This document shows, piece by piece, positions 36,151-47,402 of a stretch of DNA of 64,000 nt. The first letter of the stretch is position 1. Every line of letters starts with the position of its first letter. The notes under the pieces are model-generated. The model was not told the DNA's origin. It saw only the letters and a list, made by a program, of their open reading frames with translations, and did no database searches. The translations under genes and the position numbers were made by a program. The DNA comes from Sipunculus nudus (lineage: Eukaryota; Annelida; Sipuncula; Golfingiida; Sipunculidae), in contig CM049312.1 of assembly GCA_026874595.1 (NCBI GenBank), positions 55,061,429-55,125,428 on the forward strand, read 5' to 3'.

Positions 36151-36651
36151 CGATAGTTTTCCTTAAAATTGGAAGATCATTTTAAAAGCATACTATTTTA
36201 TGTAAACTAATGTTAAGTAATAAGAATACCAACAAAGGTACCGGTCTAGTCATATATTCTGAATAGATTGCCAGCTTTGTCAAATATATTTTTGCCTAGA
36301 TTAGCTATGATATTATAAACCTGTGTTTTAGGGATATTTACAGTAACTAGCTTTTTATGATTGTTTAGTTATTTATTTTTGGTTAACGGACTTGCCAGTT
36401 TACAACATTTCAAGTTATGTTTTCTTAAGATCAACGATATATAGGTCAAATTTCTCAAACGTTTGAAAGGATCCAAATACGTATCATTTTTATATCTTTT
36501 GAGTGTAATATTAAGATACTTCAGATGATTTATTTCATTTTTAATAGCTGGCGACATCCGTGGCATTTATGTATAGGTTATTATTTTCTTGGTTTGAAAC
36601 CTTTCTTTTAAGATCTAATCATTAAAATATTTGAGTTATCATTAAAATTAT
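36151..36651 (-). other. copy C intron; one exon missing
   Basis: The YNFVDDL-type exon that lies between the acidic exon and the last exon in copies A and B is not found here, so copy C has lost it. Confidence 0.5.
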
Positions 36652-36960
36652 TCACTTTATGGTTAAAAGACGACATACCTTTATTCTATGACTGCAAGCA
36701 TCTGTCTGCAGACCAGGAGCGTCAACCTTATGACCGGAACCGGGAGCATCCGTCTGCAAGCTAGAATCGGGAGCGTCACTCGAGTGGTCAGAACCGGGAG
36801 CGACCATTTGGTTGTGAAAGATCAGCAGGTCTTCCATGTTGGCGTGTAAAGTGACTGTCAGGTCCTGAATGTCTTCCTCCTCAAACCCACTCATCCTCAT
36901 CAACTCATCCTCGTCAACTTCCTTAACCAAGTCCATGGTGTCCTCACGGCTTGGATCCAT
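36652..36960 (-). pseudogene. copy C, acidic exon, open
   Basis: An open 102-codon segment begins MDPSREDTMDLVKEVDEDEL. It continues DIQDLTVTLHANMEDLL and ends in repeated APGSDHSSDAPDSSLQTDAP units. It is rich in D/E and low-complexity toward its end. The homologous exons in copy B are broken. It is the clearest reading of this exon in the window. The start codon may be an internal methionine. Confidence 0.62.
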
Positions 36961-37659
36961 GTCCTGTAGAGGGTATCTTGTATTGTGGTATAGTTAATCC
37001 TCACCAAGACGTTCACCTGCAACAACATTTTATTCCAACCTTTGACTTTATATTTAAGGTATTAGTGACAGGCTGATGATCAAATATGATCATTAATATG
37101 TCACTGGTGCAAATGATCTGATCAATTTTTCTGGCAGTTCCATAATCAGTTACAAAACGTTGCACAAGACTCAGGACTTGTGAAGAGTAAATGTTTGCTT
37201 TCGTAACATTAAGGCGAGAAGACTTTGGAAAAGTCTGTTTCCTGATAACATCATGTGTAAATTAATATAAACATGAACAAACAGGTAAGCCTATGTTTCA
37301 GGCGAGAAATGTACAGGTCTACCTTAAGTGAGAAATTCTTGATTTCATACACAAGAATAACTAATTATCTCTAATTTTCGGTCAGTTGCGCTGAAATTAC
37401 AATTATTAATGGAACATTAAACAGGAATCACATTCAGTTATATGTTTAGGTCTTAAGAAGTAAGATTTAAATCATGATAAGGAATGGAAATTTTCTAATT
37501 GGGGAAAAATATTTGTCATTCTATATATAGAGTTCTAAATGGACTAAAAGTATAAACTTTTGGTTTAAACAATTTCCCCCGTTTAAGCTGGACTTGTAGC
37601 TTGTAACTCAAGGATTTTTTACTCTAATGGTTTGGTCTCACCTGCTCCAAGATTAATAG

Positions 37660-38433
37660 TGTGGACTCAACTACAACACTGAAGCAAATACAACAGAAAT
37701 TTAGTACCTGGAACAAAGCGATTGAGGTTCAGATAGGACGATTCAATGGTGTAGCCACGGGCACACCTGTGGGTCATCAAAGGTGTGCCTCCATTCTTGA
37801 CCATTCTAGTCTCTGTGTAAATCTGAGCCCAAGCTTGATCCTGGATGCGAAAAGGTGCTTCTGCTCAGATGCGCGGAATTCGTTGATCATCAAAAAGTGG
37901 TGTTCCAAGGGTGTCACGCCCTGTCCGTCCGGAATACCAGCTCATCCCTTGAAACGTGACGCAACACATCTTTTCGACGAGATGACGGAATGCCCTCCTT
38001 ATCGCAGCTGGGAACTCTTGTCCTGGACAAGGTCTTGCAAGTCACTAGCATCCCCTAAAGATGCAGAAAGACATCCTGGACATAAACAAGTCATACAACT
38101 GGTGGGCCTCTGGGGTGACGCCAACTGCCAGGCGGCCCATAAAATGCCAGATGTGTAGACGCACTTGCAGATGTGGCCATCAATCAAACCACTTGCCAAG
38201 CTTGGTGTCTTCATTGCCTGTACTACAGCAGCCAGTGTCAACGTTAAGGAAAGCTGGGGCCACGACTCTAGCGAATTCGAACCGTCGCACCAAATCTTGG
38301 CCGTTCTGTCTGGTGCATGACCTTCAGAAGCTGTTAGGACACGGACCATCACCTCACCCTTCTCATTTATGACTGTTATAGGATTCACCGAGCAGAGATT
38401 TTTTGCTGCATGTTTGACCAACTTCTTTGTCAC
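37660..38433 (-). pseudogene. copy C, catalytic-region exon
   Basis: It opens TKKLVKHAAKNLCS and VINEKGEVMVRVLTASEGH, shifts frame, then reads RLHIWHFMGRLAVGVTPEAH, QLYDLFMSRMSFCIF, and near the end IYTETRMVKNGGTPLMTHRC and SSYLNLNRFVPGT. These match the order I know for DUF6729-containing proteins (D.WHFMRR ... LY..FMSRLS.CIF ... YTETG...GG..L..YRC.RG...LE..H.HL..F.PG). The D of the expected D.WHFM pair reads H here. I infer a DDE-type core. Stops and frameshifts are frequent. Confidence 0.75.
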
Positions 38434-39127
38434 CTGTTAAGAAAGCAAAACAACATATACACATGCATCAAACTGACACTCATAATATTTATCATATATT
38501 GATACCATAATATTTATCATATATTTGATACCATGTTTACAGCTGGGTTCTACTGCCACGAGCACCTCTGAAGAACTGAAACAGAATTACTGAATGGAAT
38601 TATCTGAAGATTGCCATCATTACATAGTTAAATATGAACCGGCGCCCTGTCTTACGCGTGGTTAGATTTACGAGTATTGGCCTGAAATTTTGCATGTTCG
38701 TAGATTTTGGATAGGATTCTACTTTTGGTTGCCCTACCAACTTTTATGGAATTTTACCTGGCCATTGCCAAGTGATAAACAGTAAATGTCGAACGCTGAT
38801 TGTTCTCTGCTTCTATTTTTCGTGATGAGGGCACATAACCATATATACATGTTAAACTAAAATGCATAATACTTTTTACTAAAATACCACTGTATAGTAT
38901 TTACAGTAGCCAGATAATTGTATTTTTTTATTGTAAACAAGTTATATTTATCTAATAAAATCTAGAAACGTATCACAGGTAATATCAATCAGTTTACATA
39001 AATCTAAAAAGATGAATAAAAATTTATACCCATAACTTCATGAAAAAAATATATATATATATATAAATAAATTTTCAGAAAGATTACTGTATATATGTGA
39101 AGTAACGCAGAAAATTAAACTGCACAC
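38434..39127 (-). other. copy C intron
   Basis: AT-rich. It mirrors the copy B intron at 8680-9210 and lacks the SINE inserted in copy B, so the SINE arrived after the two copies separated. Confidence 0.55.
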
Positions 39128-39410
39128 ACCTTACGGGTTGAGTCCAACTTTATAATGCTGCCGAATGTAGAAGTGATCGATGCCTTCACCTCGTCGAGCC
39201 TTGAGAGTATATGTCTTTCCCTTAAACACAGCAGGAGCAGAAGGGTCTGGAGTTGGGACATGAATCAACCCTGGGAGGGCAACGAAGCCAGCACACTCCG
39301 TGAGGTAATGACGAGGAATCCAGTCTTGAGTGTGCTGCTCCATCAGTTGTTTCATCAGCCGGGTTGAGCTGTCCCTTACTCTCCGCTCGCGCACAAGTCG
39401 GATCACCCTA
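39128..39410 (-). pseudogene. copy C, linker exon between DUF6729 and core
   Basis: The open frame is IRLVRERRVRDSSTRLMKQL, DWIPRHYLTECAGFVALPG, TLKARRGEGIDHFYIRQHYK. Comparison with copy B shows that the last third is out of the ancestral frame (expected ARR..I.S.FGSILK). It is the longest readable version of this exon. Confidence 0.68.
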
Positions 39411-39964
39411 ACATCACAGGTATATCTAGAAATAAATTTTCACAAAACTACAGAATACCTGTAATTATTATTTCCAAGCATGCCTCGAAAAAATCAAATT
39501 CAAGTAACATTTCTGCTAAACAAGAAAGAATGTCTACAACAAATATTCGCCCACATGTGTTTAAATGGGAAGGCATGGCATCAGTGATGCTATAATATCC
39601 AAAAACCTGGAAAGAACCCCTTTACAAATCAACTGACCAACAAAATACGAACTGAATTAAAACAAGAGACCCATGAGTCACAACACGAAGCTGAAATTAT
39701 TTATAAGGGTAATAAAATGAAATTATATAATAGAAGATATGGTTTCATTTTGGAATTACATTACTTGAAAATGTGTTGCATAGGCAATTATACTGACAAC
39801 ATGAAATATGGAGATGAAATTAACTGGGACTTTGGAGGCTGCCGGGTCAACTCTAAGTAAATAATCGAAAACAACACACATGTGACAGGATGATTTACGT
39901 ATACTTCTCAACCAATAAAACTGTTAAACAATAGCGCCTGTAGTATCACAGCTAAACATCATTT
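39411..39964 (-). other. copy C intron
   Basis: It corresponds to copy B 7346-7790. No coding segment was recognised. Confidence 0.5.
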
Positions 39965-40400
39965 TAGTGTCATAATGACTCGGAAATTAAGTCTGTGGCC
40001 CACATCCAGCTGAATGAGTCCGACATCATTCCATGACAGCGGGTACGGCAGCGAGAACATGTCAGGACCTCGGTTACGAGATGATAGTACCCATCTATGA
40101 TCAGCACTAACCTTGGTCTCTTGTGAGCCCTAAATTGGTCAATTGGTGCCACTACAAGAAGGGTTTGGGCAGCGTACCTGGACACGCACCAGACGATATA
40201 GCATCAACACCAGCAGTGGGCGTGCAAAGAACCGATCTGGTGTTGTCCTCTGGTGGTAACGTACTTCAAGCTGAGATGGGTGGTATACCGCAACTGCTTA
40301 TCCACCAATTCTGGCTTCGTATTTGGTCAATACGTGAACAATGCCTTTCGGATCCATTGGTGATCCTGTGCAGGAATGTTGTCATTCCACAGCAGGGGCA
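39965..40400 (-). pseudogene. copy C, DUF6729 exon without the MITE
   Basis: The order is a decayed WFPPQP-type segment (40230-40400), CPGTLPKPFL-like remnants, then RLVLIIDGYYHLVTEVLTCS RCRT and a W(M)WATDLISES end. Comparison with copy B gives the uninterrupted layout, which proves that the copy B insert is secondary. The second cysteine pair is retained; the first is lost. Confidence 0.7.
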
Positions 40401-40626
40401 ATAGTTACCCTGTATTTATATATATGAAAGAACAAGGACATATTGTATAATATGCCAATGATTGAAGGGGCGGACATTGTATGAAACTGAATGCAAACAA
40501 CATAGCGCTATATGGTTACATACTGACTTATATAATCAAGTAAAAATTAAAAGAAGTAAAATCAAGAACAGGACTAATTTTATTATCATCTAATTTAAAC
40601 TGGACACAAACATTTTTATATCATAC

Positions 40627-40721
40627 CTTGTGGGAGTGGAAACTACAGGAACATGCTCGCCGTTCTCTGGTCAGCAAAACCCGTGCTGTCCCCCTGAGGC
40701 AAACATGGGACACGTCTGAAT
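40627..40721 (-). pseudogene. copy C, exon 2
   Basis: It is 95 bp, one base shorter than copy B exon 2, so it is frameshifted. The acceptor (acag|attcagac) and donor (aag|gtatga) are both intact. It begins IQTCPMFASGG before the shift. Confidence 0.65.
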
Positions 40722-41589
40722 CTGTAAAACATGCTTTTTTTTCAATTTACAGAGAGTATATATTAAGCATAATTTCCATAACATATTTTCATTAACTCAT
40801 TAAAAGTAACCTTATCATATGATGGCCAACAAAAAACTTTAAATGTAGCTATATTTAGGGTCAGAGAGTATATATAATAAGTGCAAGGGTATGTTTATGT
40901 ATTACATTTTTATAAATAATTAGCATATTATATATTATTTCTTATAATGTACAATTAAAGCAGTCATATTGAGCAACAGCCATCTTAAGCGACAAACCTC
41001 CTATGACCTACGATGAGTTGACGGTTTCCACACCTACCCATATGTAAACCCCTAAGTGGGGGTTCAAATTCACAGAAAACCACTGACAACCACAGAAAAC
41101 TACCAAACATTTACCAAAAGCATTTGGAATCAACAAGGTTTCTACACATTCATGAAAAATTAATTGAAATATTATTTACAATTATAAATAACCCATTAGA
41201 TAATTTACTCAATCTGAAAGTTTAATGTACTTTTAACATTTTTTATGACTATTTAATATATATAAAAGGAAGTGTCTAGACAACCAACAATGAATGACAG
41301 GGCCTGGAGAGTCTGCGCTGACGGCATTATTAGCTGCGAAGACTTCCCACATTCCAACCTTTGCGCAGCAAACAATGAGTGTCAGCTGCATAGATGTGTG
41401 ACATTCTACACCTAGTGTTCTGGTTACATGAAATCCTAATGGACAATATTTTCATTACTTCTGTAGTACATTTATTTGAAATTTTATTGTACAAAATATA
41501 CATATAGCATGGATATATATTTATATAAATATAAATAGCATATATGACACTGAAGCAATTATTAGATACCAAATAGACTGTTGCCAAAG

Positions 41590-41745
41590 GTCCGGGCATG
41601 GACCTCGATCATACAGGCTCAAGTTCCTCTAACCATGCACACTAGCACCTCCGGACACATCTGTGGGAGCTATTTCTCCAGCATCGACTGACGGACCTAC
41701 CAGAACATCCGGCAGTTGGTACCAAATATAAATGTTATAATTTTA
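41590..41745 (-). pseudogene. copy C, candidate exon (GCSGRSVSR segment)
   Basis: This is conserved with copy B 5640-5800. The frame is broken. Exon status is uncertain. Confidence 0.35.
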
Positions 41746-41999
41746 CTTGTAGCCCTTTATGTTGGACTTCTGTAAGAATAGGCATAGACCATAAGATCCG
41801 AAAAATTATCAAAGGATTTTTATAAATTGTTACAGAAGCGAACTGCTTGATTTTAAATTGGCCATGACCTAAGAAAGCCCCATATGAACTCAGAAATTAA
41901 TGTTTATACACAAGACTTGTATAAATATATGTTCCTTGTTTATAGATTTTAATGAAATTTGAATAATACAATGGGCTTGATTGATAAATTTCTATTTGC

Positions 42000-42239
42000 A
42001 TGTAATCCTATAACTTTAAAGTTTATCCATAAATACAGAGTATTACGCATAATGCCGATGTATGTGTGTACTTATAGCTCTTTACTTGATTGGGCCAGTT
42101 CAAACAGGAAATCGTCCGGGCCTTTAGCTCTAGGGCAATGTGTCCGAGTCTCACTCCTTGCATATTAATAATTTTAATTATTAAACCTTTACTTCTCAGG
42201 GGGATTACCATAGTGATTGATTCTGAGGTATTCACGTAC
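42000..42239 (-). repeat. copy C intron-1 conserved block
   Basis: The block is shared with 4940-5280 and each array unit. The donor side of exon 1 leads straight into it here because about 400 bp of intron, including the AT microsatellite, is missing. Confidence 0.6.
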
Positions 42240-42389
42240 CTTACAATACAAGCTGTGAGGGCCCTTCTGTCGAGGACCGGGCCGTATGCCGAGGTACTTG
42301 GGCCAGGCGCCTGTGTCTGCAAAAATCTGCAGACGTAGGCGCCGCTGACTGTCTGACATCGCACGATGCGACTTCTTCCTTCCTGACAT
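42240..42389 (-). CDS. DUF6729-family first exon (copy C), open
   Basis: A 150-bp exon starts ATG at 42389 and ends at donor aag|gtacgtg. It encodes MSGRKKSHRAMSDSQRRLRL, then QIFADTGAWPKYLGIRPGPR, then QKGPHSLYCK. It is open throughout. The rest of copy C is broken, so the transcript would not encode a full protein. It is basic at the N terminus. No known domain is recognised. Confidence 0.6.
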
Positions 42390-42499
42390 CTTAAAGCATT
42401 AGCCTGGAACGTCAAAATGGCGTGGGACAATGGACCGTAGCTATAACTCAGATTATCTACATTGAGCTTAACCAAAAATGGGGTTTATATTGTTGACAC

Positions 42500-43040
42500 T
42501 TTAATTTGTTTTAACATTTTAAGGTGTCTTGTTCAAGTTCCAGCATCTCATCAACACGAATATATAACAGAAAGATTGGGCACAGTGTGATCTTACAGGT
42601 AGTGTGTGACCATGGTCGACGGTTCATACAATTTTTCTGTGGATTTCCAGGAAATTGTCACGACACCAGAGTTCTTTCTAATTCTTCTTTATTCAAGTAC
42701 ATCCTTACTAATTTTGCTTCTCATTTCCCTTCTTCAGCATATAATTTAGTTTGTGACTCTGGATATCCACTTTAAAAATGGTTGATGCTTCCTTTCAGAG
42801 GCAATGGCAGTTTAACTGATACTCAGATTCGTTTTAATATGAAACTTTCACAGACCAGGATTGTTATTAAATGTTCATTTGCTTTACTTAAAGGGAGATT
42901 TAGAAGACTGCAGTATGTAGATGCTAGACTTGATTCCATTCCTTCTTTAGTTATAGCATGTTGTCTTCTCCATAATATTTGCACAGATGAAGGTGATGAC
43001 GGCGATGATTTCCTCATTGAAATTTCAGGCTTATATTGAT
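42500..43040 (+). pseudogene. Harbinger (HARBI1-like) transposase fragment, inactive
   Basis: It is a DDE transposase of the PIF/Harbinger superfamily (DDE_Tnp_4). Pieces in order: PASHQHEY (42540s) shifts frame to YNRKIGHSVILQVVCDHGRR, GFPGNCHDTRVLSNSSL, LVCDSGYPL, then a stop (taa 42773-42775), KWLMLPFRGNG, RFNMKLSQTRIVIKCSFALL, KGRFRRLQYV and IACCLLHNIC. The two catalytic aspartates are VCDH and VCDSGYP. The catalytic Glu expected in I-E-R/C-.F..LKGRF is Lys (IKCSF), so catalysis is lost. It is 5'-truncated: the N-terminal helix-turn-helix is absent. Confidence 0.85.
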
Positions 43041-43316
43041 ACATTTAAATTTCATTTATAATGCCATTCTTCAAAATGGCTTCGATCAATAATTTTTGCA
43101 TACCCATTCTCTGTTTATGCATTTCTTTCATTTCAGAGAACTGGCTCTTTTGCAGTTCTAGCTGTTCATGATTTGTTTTTATCTAGAACATCAATCAACT
43201 TATTAAAAATGGTTGTAAGTTCTTAATGCCTTTGTTTTTTGTTTTTTTTACCATCATTTTTCATTCTTTTACTGGGTTAAAGAGATCCGGCGTCATGTGC
43301 CTCAGGGGAGGAGGGG

Positions 43317-43359
43317 CTGTCATTGATACTTGTGGATGGTTCCACAGTATCAATGACAG
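43317..43359. repeat. long hairpin 1 (about 19-bp stem)
   Basis: The left arm is ctgtcattgatact and the right arm agtatcaatgacag (14 bp perfect). It extends after a 1-nt bulge with gtgga / tccac and a tggt loop. Confidence 0.85.
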
Positions 43360-43362
43360 CCA

Positions 43363-43399
43363 CAGGAGTTACTGCATGGTTATGTTGCAGTAACTCCTG
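43363..43399. repeat. long hairpin 2 (14-bp perfect stem)
   Basis: The arms are caggagttactgca and tgcagtaactcctg with a 9-nt loop. It lies 3 nt from hairpin 1. Confidence 0.88.
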
Positions 43400-43512
43400 C
43401 ATCATATAAAAATACTCTGGTTTCTCTCTCCTCTCCCTTCCTAGCAATTTAGACTATTGAACACAGTCCCTGTAGGGCCGTTCTAAGGTTCTAAACTTAT
43501 GGTTTCACTGAG

Positions 43513-43531
43513 CCCCCCCCCCCCCCCCCCC
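43513..43531. repeat. C19 homopolymer
   Basis: A run of 19 C on the plus strand. Similar C or G runs are at 21854-21865, 25864-25878, 30293-30307 and 48370-48393. Confidence 0.95.
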
Positions 43532-43849
43532 TTTATCGGTTAACACAAACCCCATTCCCACTCATTCCTCGGCCACCATGTCCCACACCTTACACTTTCT
43601 TGTAATGTTATCATGTAGCATTGCGAAATATTTCTCCTTCATTGATATTAACAATTTTTTTAGACTTCTTGATCAGCCATCCTGCAATCATTCGATTCAT
43701 TTCCGGACCATATCTGAGTCTTATCTGTGGACTAACAAACAAGACTTAAAGCGTAAACCGAGTGGCCGGAGCTCGGAGAATTCGTCTACAGACCAGGACC
43801 ACCCCTTGTATACTGATGATTTTAACTATTAAACTCTTACTCTTCAGGG

Positions 43850-43986
43850 GGTTACCAAAGTGATCGATTCTTAGTACTGATGCTATGACTGATAGTACTG
43901 ATTGCATTTCATAAATTACAGTGAACAATTTTATCACAATTTCATTTATTTGAATATTCAATAAATATTTAATAAATAATTTATTG

Positions 43987-44029
<43 letters not shown>

Positions 44030-44455
44030 TATATATATATATTGCATACATGAAGCACTTATTAAAATCATATGTTTCAGTACCAATATATAACCAGATG
44101 ATTCTGAAATGCCATTCCATCCATATTTTGATATTTTATAATTTTAAAGATGATTTTTGCAAGATTTAAGTTAGCAAACCCTCAGTTGACCATTAATTAA
44201 TCTAACGGAATCTCTTCACTCCGTTTGCAGTATTTAAAACTAAATTAATGTTTGGTTACTACAACTGCAACTTATTTATAATAAAATGACGAAATGTTTT
44301 ACTTTATTTCAGTATAACTTTTAGCCTTAGTGACGTACCTTACAGTAGGCGACACTGACCGTCTGTCAACGCACGATGCGACTTCTTCCTTTCTGACACT
44401 TGAAGTAGCATTCACCTAGAACGTTAAAACGTGGATAACACGTGATGAGAACACC
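43850..44455 (-). pseudogene. decayed exon 1 and intron 1 of a fourth family copy
   Basis: From right to left: promoter remnant (ttaaaacgtggataacacgtgat), exon 1 remnant with an internal deletion (gacacttcct..tcgcatcgtgcg; ctgtaaggtacgtc at 44336), then intron 1 with its AT microsatellite (43988-44042) and the conserved block down to 43850. No downstream exon is seen on the left. Confidence 0.65.
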
Positions 44456-45285
44456 GTTTTAGTCCTTGAGTACGAGTACGAGTACTTGACAATTACCTGA
44501 ATACAAGTAAGAATACAAGTACAGACATACCCTCATGTACTCAAGTACAAGTACAAATACTCGTGATTTGTACTCAGAACGAGTACAGAGTACATAAGTT
44601 TATTCCCTCGAAAGTACATAACACATATACATTTAATTAATGTTCTGTACCAATATAACAGTACACACAATGATTATTATTCATTACATTCTTTTAAAAC
44701 TGTATTTCTATGGTTATAAACACCATTAACGCTGAATAAACTCTTGCTGTTGTGCGTTATTGTCAGGTAGTTTGACATTAATCCACTAAAAAGTGATTTG
44801 CTCTTACCGATTGCTGCATATCGTGTACCATTAAAAGCATTTATAATGTTCAAAATTGTAAAAATTTCATATGAACAAGGATGTTAATTTTACCAGGTTT
44901 AAAGTGATATATACTTCATGAATCTAATATTAATTTTGATGCCTTTTGAGGCTGATTTTATTCAAGGGGATTTGCCAGGGATGTTAACTTATGTTGAAAT
45001 CCAGGTTGCAACTAAGTAACCAAATATAGTTAAAATCCAAATGCATTTGTGAGTGCATTTTTATTTGTAAGTTAATACTGCATTTATAGATACTTGACTT
45101 CAAGAGAAAAACTGTACAATGTAAAGATGTACTTGCAATATAGTGATGAGTACTTGAGTACTTTTTGCTCAGTACTTGAGTATGAGTACAAGTACTCTAT
45201 AACTTTTGAAGCTGAGTATGAGTACACAGAAAAATGTATTTGAGTATGAGTACAAGTTCTGAGTACTTGCTTTAACCCTAATATA
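44456..45285. mobile_element. hAT-like non-autonomous element with GAGTACTT-rich ends
   Basis: Both ends (44460-44610 and 45140-45275) are made of many short gagtac / aagtact variants in opposite orientation, for example gagtacgagtacgagtact at the left and gagtatgagtacaagtactc at the right. The right end, read inverted, starts gggttaaagcaagtactc, resembling hAT termini. The interior is AT-rich without an ORF. An 8-bp target duplication was not confirmed. Confidence 0.5.
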
Positions 45286-46427
45286 CATACATGTTATAAA
45301 GAAACAACAAATCATAGCCAAACCAAGGAAATCAATGTTGCAGTGAAAAAAAAGACCAGGTGCAAAGATAACATGGCCATGAGAGGCAAGGGAAACACAT
45401 CTGCACATACATCTCTATTTACAGGTAGATATAGGGGTAGGCAAAAGCAAAAAGCTGTGATTATTGACAACACTCATTTTTACCTAATTTCAGTTACACT
45501 TGGATCCATCTAATATTAAAGAAGACGTGCGCTGGAATGCACATGGATTCACATTTCCAAAAATACGGCATGAAAAACCTGTGAAGAAATGAATTCTTCA
45601 TTTAAAGATATCAGTTTGTGATGCACTTTTCCCCTCTCATACACACATTGGCACAATTCTTTTACATTTTCACACAAAGCAAAAATGATCTTAAGATGTA
45701 GAGGTGTGGACCAGTCCATTTAACTATAATTAAAACGTGAAATAAAATTGTAGTTTTTAATTCTACTTTGGGTCTACATAATTTTTCATTACATTATATA
45801 TTTGTTCAAATATTTAACAAAATGAATATCACATACACAGTCAACCATACAGTAAATGTAATATTATAATCTGAATGTGAATCGCAAGACCTGGATTTGA
45901 TCTTAACTTTAAATTAACAATCTTTGTGAATTATTTGACAACCATGAAATATTTTGTGTTCCTGTAGGGGTATGGTGGTTAGAATATTAAACCAAATTGT
46001 GCAGTGTGGAGTGATCTGATGGCTGAGGATTGATATAAGCTGAAAAGTGATATAGTGGCTTTGTGTGATTTGAAAATATATTACTTATAAATATGATTTT
46101 AATGATTTTATATATACAGTAAATACCGGCCTAGGTATTTAATGCATATAAATTATTTTTATTATAGTTTGGTACACAGAGAAACAGAGGAAACATCAGC
46201 ATAGTTCATCACTGCAGGCGACAATGATACTAAAGCTGAGCATCCTGTCTCTTTAAGTTAATAAAGATAAGTTATAAATAAATATAAGTTAATGAAATAT
46301 ATAGATAAAAGTTAATAAATATAATAAACATAAGTTAAAAGAATGACCCTCATTTTGTCACTAAGATAACAAAACCATTAAATAATACACCTATAAAATT
46401 ACACTACTTCATCTGCTCTTGCTTCAT

Positions 46428-46489
<62 letters not shown>

Positions 46490-47074
46490 TGTACTCAGCC
46501 TAACAGTTTCTTTGAGAGGCTAATAACACTTCATGATTTGTAGGTTGAAACTTAATTCATAAACTTGTCTAATTTGTGAGCTTTAAATAAATCGCAACTC
46601 AGTGGGAAACAGATTCTAGTAATATCTGTCTATCTATCTGTATTTTCTGCAGATAAAACACAAACGTCTTACCTGGAGTAGACTTAACGCACTGACAGTT
46701 ACAGACAACCGGGGAAAGGTAAGGCTACTCACCTTCACACTTACTGATAATGTTAAATGTAACTCACAAATAAATGAGTCATCCACTATCGGTTGAGAAC
46801 TAGCAGGTTAACAATCATTACAAGTTTAAAGTTAAACCAATGCAATCTTTAAGAATATTTTAAGCAATTATATCTTAATGCAATAAAATATTACCGCAGT
46901 TGCACATCTTAATATACAAATTTATATGCCTGGTGCATATATATCATGAAATCTTACTGCAGTTAACCTCGAAGCAGCTACTGCAGTTAAACATCGCAGC
47001 AGCTACTGCAGTTACACCTCGCAGCAGCTAAGTAGCTTTTTAACCCAAATTTATATGCCTGGTGCATATAAATC

Positions 47075-47169
<95 letters not shown>

Positions 47170-47216
47170 ACCCTTGGAAAGGTTGAAAACATTTAACTTG
47201 CGATGTCCTTACAGGT
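45286..47216. other. no gene; several microsatellites and small repeats
   Basis: (CA)n(TA)n at 46428-46490. Three copies of a unit of about 24 bp (actgcagtta..ctcgcagcagct) at 46955-47030, flanked by two copies of aatttatatgcctggtgcat (46918 and 47046). A long (TA)n at 47079-47166. Confidence 0.75.
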
Positions 47217-47402
47217 GTGTCCGTGCGTGCTTTCACAAGCAGGGAAACGCAAGTCCGTCACACTATTGATGGAGCCCCTATCCCAGAGTCCACGGTGAGG
47301 TCAGTTCAGAACAAGACACCTGGCCGGCACAAGCGCCTAGTCACAACAGGAAAAGTCCACGCCACAGATTCAAGCACTAAGGACCGACGAGCACAGAAAT
47401 AG
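47217..47402 (+). other. open stretch of unknown nature
   Basis: A 61-codon basic ORF (starts SVRAFTSRETQ, ends TKDRRAQK) follows the (TA)n tract and an ag acceptor-like site (ttacag|gtgtgtcc). No motif was recognised and no homologous copy is in the window. Chance ORF or a single exon; undecided. Confidence 0.2.

Larger units (their letters stand above)
43041..43500 (-). pseudogene. Harbinger second ORF (Myb/SANT-like partner) remnant
   Basis: The minus-strand reading of 43280-43440 gives LGRERREKPEYFYMMQELLQ, then an acidic and Ser/Pro segment, followed toward 43090 by LTTIFNKLIDVLDKN and NERNA. It lies convergent to the transposase, the arrangement usual for Harbinger elements, which encode a Myb-like DNA-binding partner. 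Assignment to that partner is inference from position and composition. Confidence 0.45.

Noticed and set aside
37661-38158. Plus-strand ORF of 165 codons
   Set aside because: It lies antisense to the copy C catalytic exon, whose minus-strand motifs are clearly recognisable. It is a shadow frame.
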